Assembly: GCA_041648955.1 (NCBI GenBank)
Contig: JBAZOD010000057.1
Coordinates: forward strand, 1-6,384
DNA: 6,384 bases
Source: JBAZOD01 sp041648955
GTDB lineage: Bacteria > Patescibacteriota > Patescibacteriia > Patescibacteriales > JAQTRU01
Direction of reading: 5' to 3'
Part shown: positions 5,319 to 6,384 of the stretch, piece by piece
How positions within the stretch are numbered: the stretch's first letter is position 1
Layout of the letters: the number at the start of each line of letters is the position of its first letter
Program-made: the position numbers and the translations under genes
Notes under the pieces: model-generated
Seen by the model: the letters and a program-made list of their open reading frames with translations, nothing else
What the model was told of the DNA's origin: nothing
Databases searched by the model: none

Positions 5319-5328
5319 GAGTTTGCTT
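5313..5328. repeat. Inverted repeat AAGCAA-GAGT-TTGCTT in the divergent promoter region
   Basis: A perfect 6-bp inverted repeat with a 4-nt spacer lies between the divergent rpmE and hypothetical-gene promoters, overlapping the proposed -35 box of rpmE. It could be an operator for a dimeric repressor or a small hairpin; there is no direct support for either. Confidence 0.3.
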
Positions 5329-5355
5329 AAATAACGTAAAAATAGCGGATAAAGG

Positions 5356-5384
5356 TTGACATTAAGGCAAAAATACTCTAAATT
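5356..5384 (+). promoter_or_regulatory. Sigma-70-type promoter upstream of the hypothetical gene
   Basis: A perfect TTGACA (5356-5361) is followed after 17 nt by TAAATT (5379-5384, four of six matches to TATAAT). The expected start near 5391 leaves a leader of about 35 nt before ATG 5426. It faces away from rpmE. Confidence 0.55.
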
Positions 5385-5425
5385 TAGTAAATATTCGCAC
5401 ATCCTTTAAAAAAATGGGGGAAAAT

Positions 5426-5842
5426 ATGAAGGAATTGTTCCGCTTGTCTATTCATCTGAACCCTCTGACTATGTGGGAAACCGATACGGGCGCGGTTATC
5501 ATAGCCAGGGAAAAGGCCGAAAAGAATACAAAACCAGATGACAAAACTGTATCAGTCAGAATCATTGAACGAACTTTAAATGGGAGCGAAAAAAAAGAAA
5601 TAATTTTCGTTCTGCGCCATCCGCGAGCAGAGGAGGATATTATCATTACTCCTCAAGAAGGGAAAAAAATCAGAAGCGGCGCAGCTGAATTCGCCGTAAA
5701 AAAAGAGGAATTTCTCAAACTGTGGCCGGATGGGATCGCCAACCTTCTTTTTCTGCTGTCCTGGGTTGAGAAATTTCTCAAAGCGAGATATAAAGGTTAC
5801 GAACCGGTCTTGGAAAACTGGGTAATATCTTTACTCGGCTAA
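5426..5842 (+). CDS. Hypothetical protein, 138 aa
   Basis: I do not recognise this protein. From ATG 5426 it reads MKELFRLSIHLNPLTMWETD, then a Lys-rich region. It continues with VSVRIIERTLNGSEKKEIIF and VLRHPRAEEDIIITPQEGKK, which look like alternating beta strands, and then a helical C-terminal half with FLKLWPDGIANLLFLLSWVE and KFLKARYKGYEPVLENWVIS. There is no signal peptide, no clear membrane helix and no cysteine, so a small soluble alpha/beta protein is the simplest reading. ATG 5426 was chosen because GGGGG at 5416-5420 lies 5 nt upstream; ATG 5414 in the same frame would add MGEN. It has its own promoter and terminator and is monocistronic, which argues for a real, independently expressed gene. 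Codon use and composition resemble the neighbours. The function is unknown. Confidence 0.75.
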   Translation: MKELFRLSIHLNPLTMWETDTGAVIIAREKAEKNTKPDDKTVSVRIIERTLNGSEKKEIIFVLRHPRAEEDIIITPQEGKKIRSGAAEFAVKKEEFLKLWPDGIANLLFLLSWVEKFLKARYKGYEPVLENWVISLLG

Positions 5843-5861
5843 CCAAAACATTATTATCACA

Positions 5862-5890
5862 AATCGCCAATCCGAATCTGGCGGTTTTTT
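5862..5890 (+). terminator. Intrinsic terminator after the hypothetical gene
   Basis: AATCGCCA (5862-5869) pairs with TGGCGGTT (5879-5886), one pair being T-G, around a 9-nt loop. Six Ts (5885-5890) follow, then more AT-rich sequence. It begins 20 nt after the TAA at 5842 and separates the hypothetical gene from the flippase gene. Confidence 0.8.
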
Positions 5891-5906
5891 ATTATTTTAT
5901 TTTTTC

Positions 5907-5915
5907 TGTTATAAT
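5907..5915 (+). promoter_or_regulatory. Extended -10 promoter for the flippase gene
   Basis: TG-T-TATAAT is a perfect extended -10 element. The expected transcription start, about 7 nt beyond the box, is at position 5922, the A of the flippase start codon. The -35 position falls in the T-rich tail of the preceding terminator and matches poorly, which is normal for extended -10 promoters. Confidence 0.6.
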
Positions 5916-5921
5916 AAGGTC

Positions 5922-6384
5922 ATGACTAAAATTGCCAATATCGCTAAAAATACGTCCTATTTGACTCTGGCCCTGATCATGCAAAAGATTGTTTCTTTTA
6001 CCTATTTTACTCTTTTAGCCAGAAGTCTCGGACCAGATGATTTGGGAAAATATTATTTTGCCATTTCTTTTACTACGATTTTTGCCATTTTTATTGATCT
6101 CGGCCTGATAAATGTCTTAACCAGAGAAGTAGCAAAAAATGAAGAAAAAGCCAAAGATCTTTTGGGGAACGTTTTATTTCTGAAAATTCCCTTGGCGGCT
6201 GTGGCTTTACTCGCCGTGGCTCTGATGATAAATCTAATGGGCTATCCCGCCATCACGAAGAATCTGGTTTATATCTCTTCTATTTGCATGATTTTAGATT
6301 CTTTTTCTACGACTTTTTTTGCGGTCATAAGAGGATTTCATAATTTGAAATTTGAAAGCATCGCTTCTGTGATTTTTCAATTGA
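5922..6384 (+). CDS. Wzx-like polysaccharide flippase (MOP superfamily), N-terminal part
   Basis: The reading frame starts at ATG 5922 and is still open at the window edge, giving 154 residues of a protein that is normally about 400-500 long. It begins MTKIANIAKNTSYLTLALIM, with YFTLLARSLGPDDLGKYYFA (28-47), then DLGLINVLTREVAKNEEKAK (59-78), the arrangement typical of Wzx/RfbX-type oligosaccharide flippases in the polysaccharide biosynthesis family. Hydrophobic helices cover about residues 12-33, 44-65, 83-107 and 115-137, and RGFHNLKFESIASV (137-150) is the usual loop before the next helix. Such proteins move lipid-linked sugar units across the cytoplasmic membrane, so a glycan gene cluster may continue to the right. 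AAGG at 5916-5919 is only 2 nt from the ATG, and the promoter predicts a leaderless mRNA. MurJ is less likely but cannot be excluded from this part. Confidence 0.87.
   Translation, partial: MTKIANIAKNTSYLTLALIMQKIVSFTYFTLLARSLGPDDLGKYYFAISFTTIFAIFIDLGLINVLTREVAKNEEKAKDLLGNVLFLKIPLAAVALLAVALMINLMGYPAITKNLVYISSICMILDSFSTTFFAVIRGFHNLKFESIASVIFQL

Noticed and set aside
1..6384. Possible UGA recoding as in some CPR groups
   Set aside because: Seven of the eight visible stops are TAA and one is TAG, but no frame needs an internal TGA read as an amino acid; absence of TGA stops in eight genes proves nothing.

Overview
The window is AT-rich bacterial chromosome with compact housekeeping genes. It most likely comes from the Candidate Phyla Radiation (Patescibacteria), probably a Parcubacteria-like lineage. 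Supporting signs are PrmC with an NLPY instead of NPPY motif, AT-rich repeat-like peptides of the IKNYEL and NQKLKIENQKL type inside PrmC, few Shine-Dalgarno sites, and a stand-alone prepilin next to a DUF3048 protein. This placement is inference from style; no rRNA or other phylogenetic marker was compared.

Left block, + strand (1-2755): the C-terminal end of a SEDS-family cell-wall polymerase (RodA/FtsW), then a 93-nt gap holding a hairpin-rich AT repeat, then ribosomal protein L25/Ctc with an acidic tail, a membrane-anchored DUF3048 (YerB-like) protein, and a type IV prepilin-like protein. The last three are 21 and 10 nt apart and look like one transcript.

Middle block, - strand (5233 down to 2752): rpmE (L31), a 223-nt spacer with two inverted-repeat elements, prfA (RF1) and prmC. 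PrmC methylates the Gln of the RF1 GGQ motif, so enzyme and substrate are encoded side by side. The left and middle blocks converge with overlapping stop codons (4 bp), and a strong intrinsic-terminator-like hairpin sits inside the 3' coding end of prmC.

Right block, + strand (5356-6384): a promoter divergent from rpmE drives an unrecognised 138-142 aa protein, which is followed by a clear terminator. An extended -10 promoter placed so that transcription should start at or next to the ATG of a truncated MOP-superfamily (Wzx-like) flippase follows.

I see no CRISPR array, tRNA, rRNA, transposase or defence system. The most unusual material is non-coding: a 109-bp element whose two arms are related inverted copies with compensatory base changes, a second 27-bp-arm stem-loop, an in-gene terminator, and repeat sequence shared between an intergenic gap and the prmC coding region.
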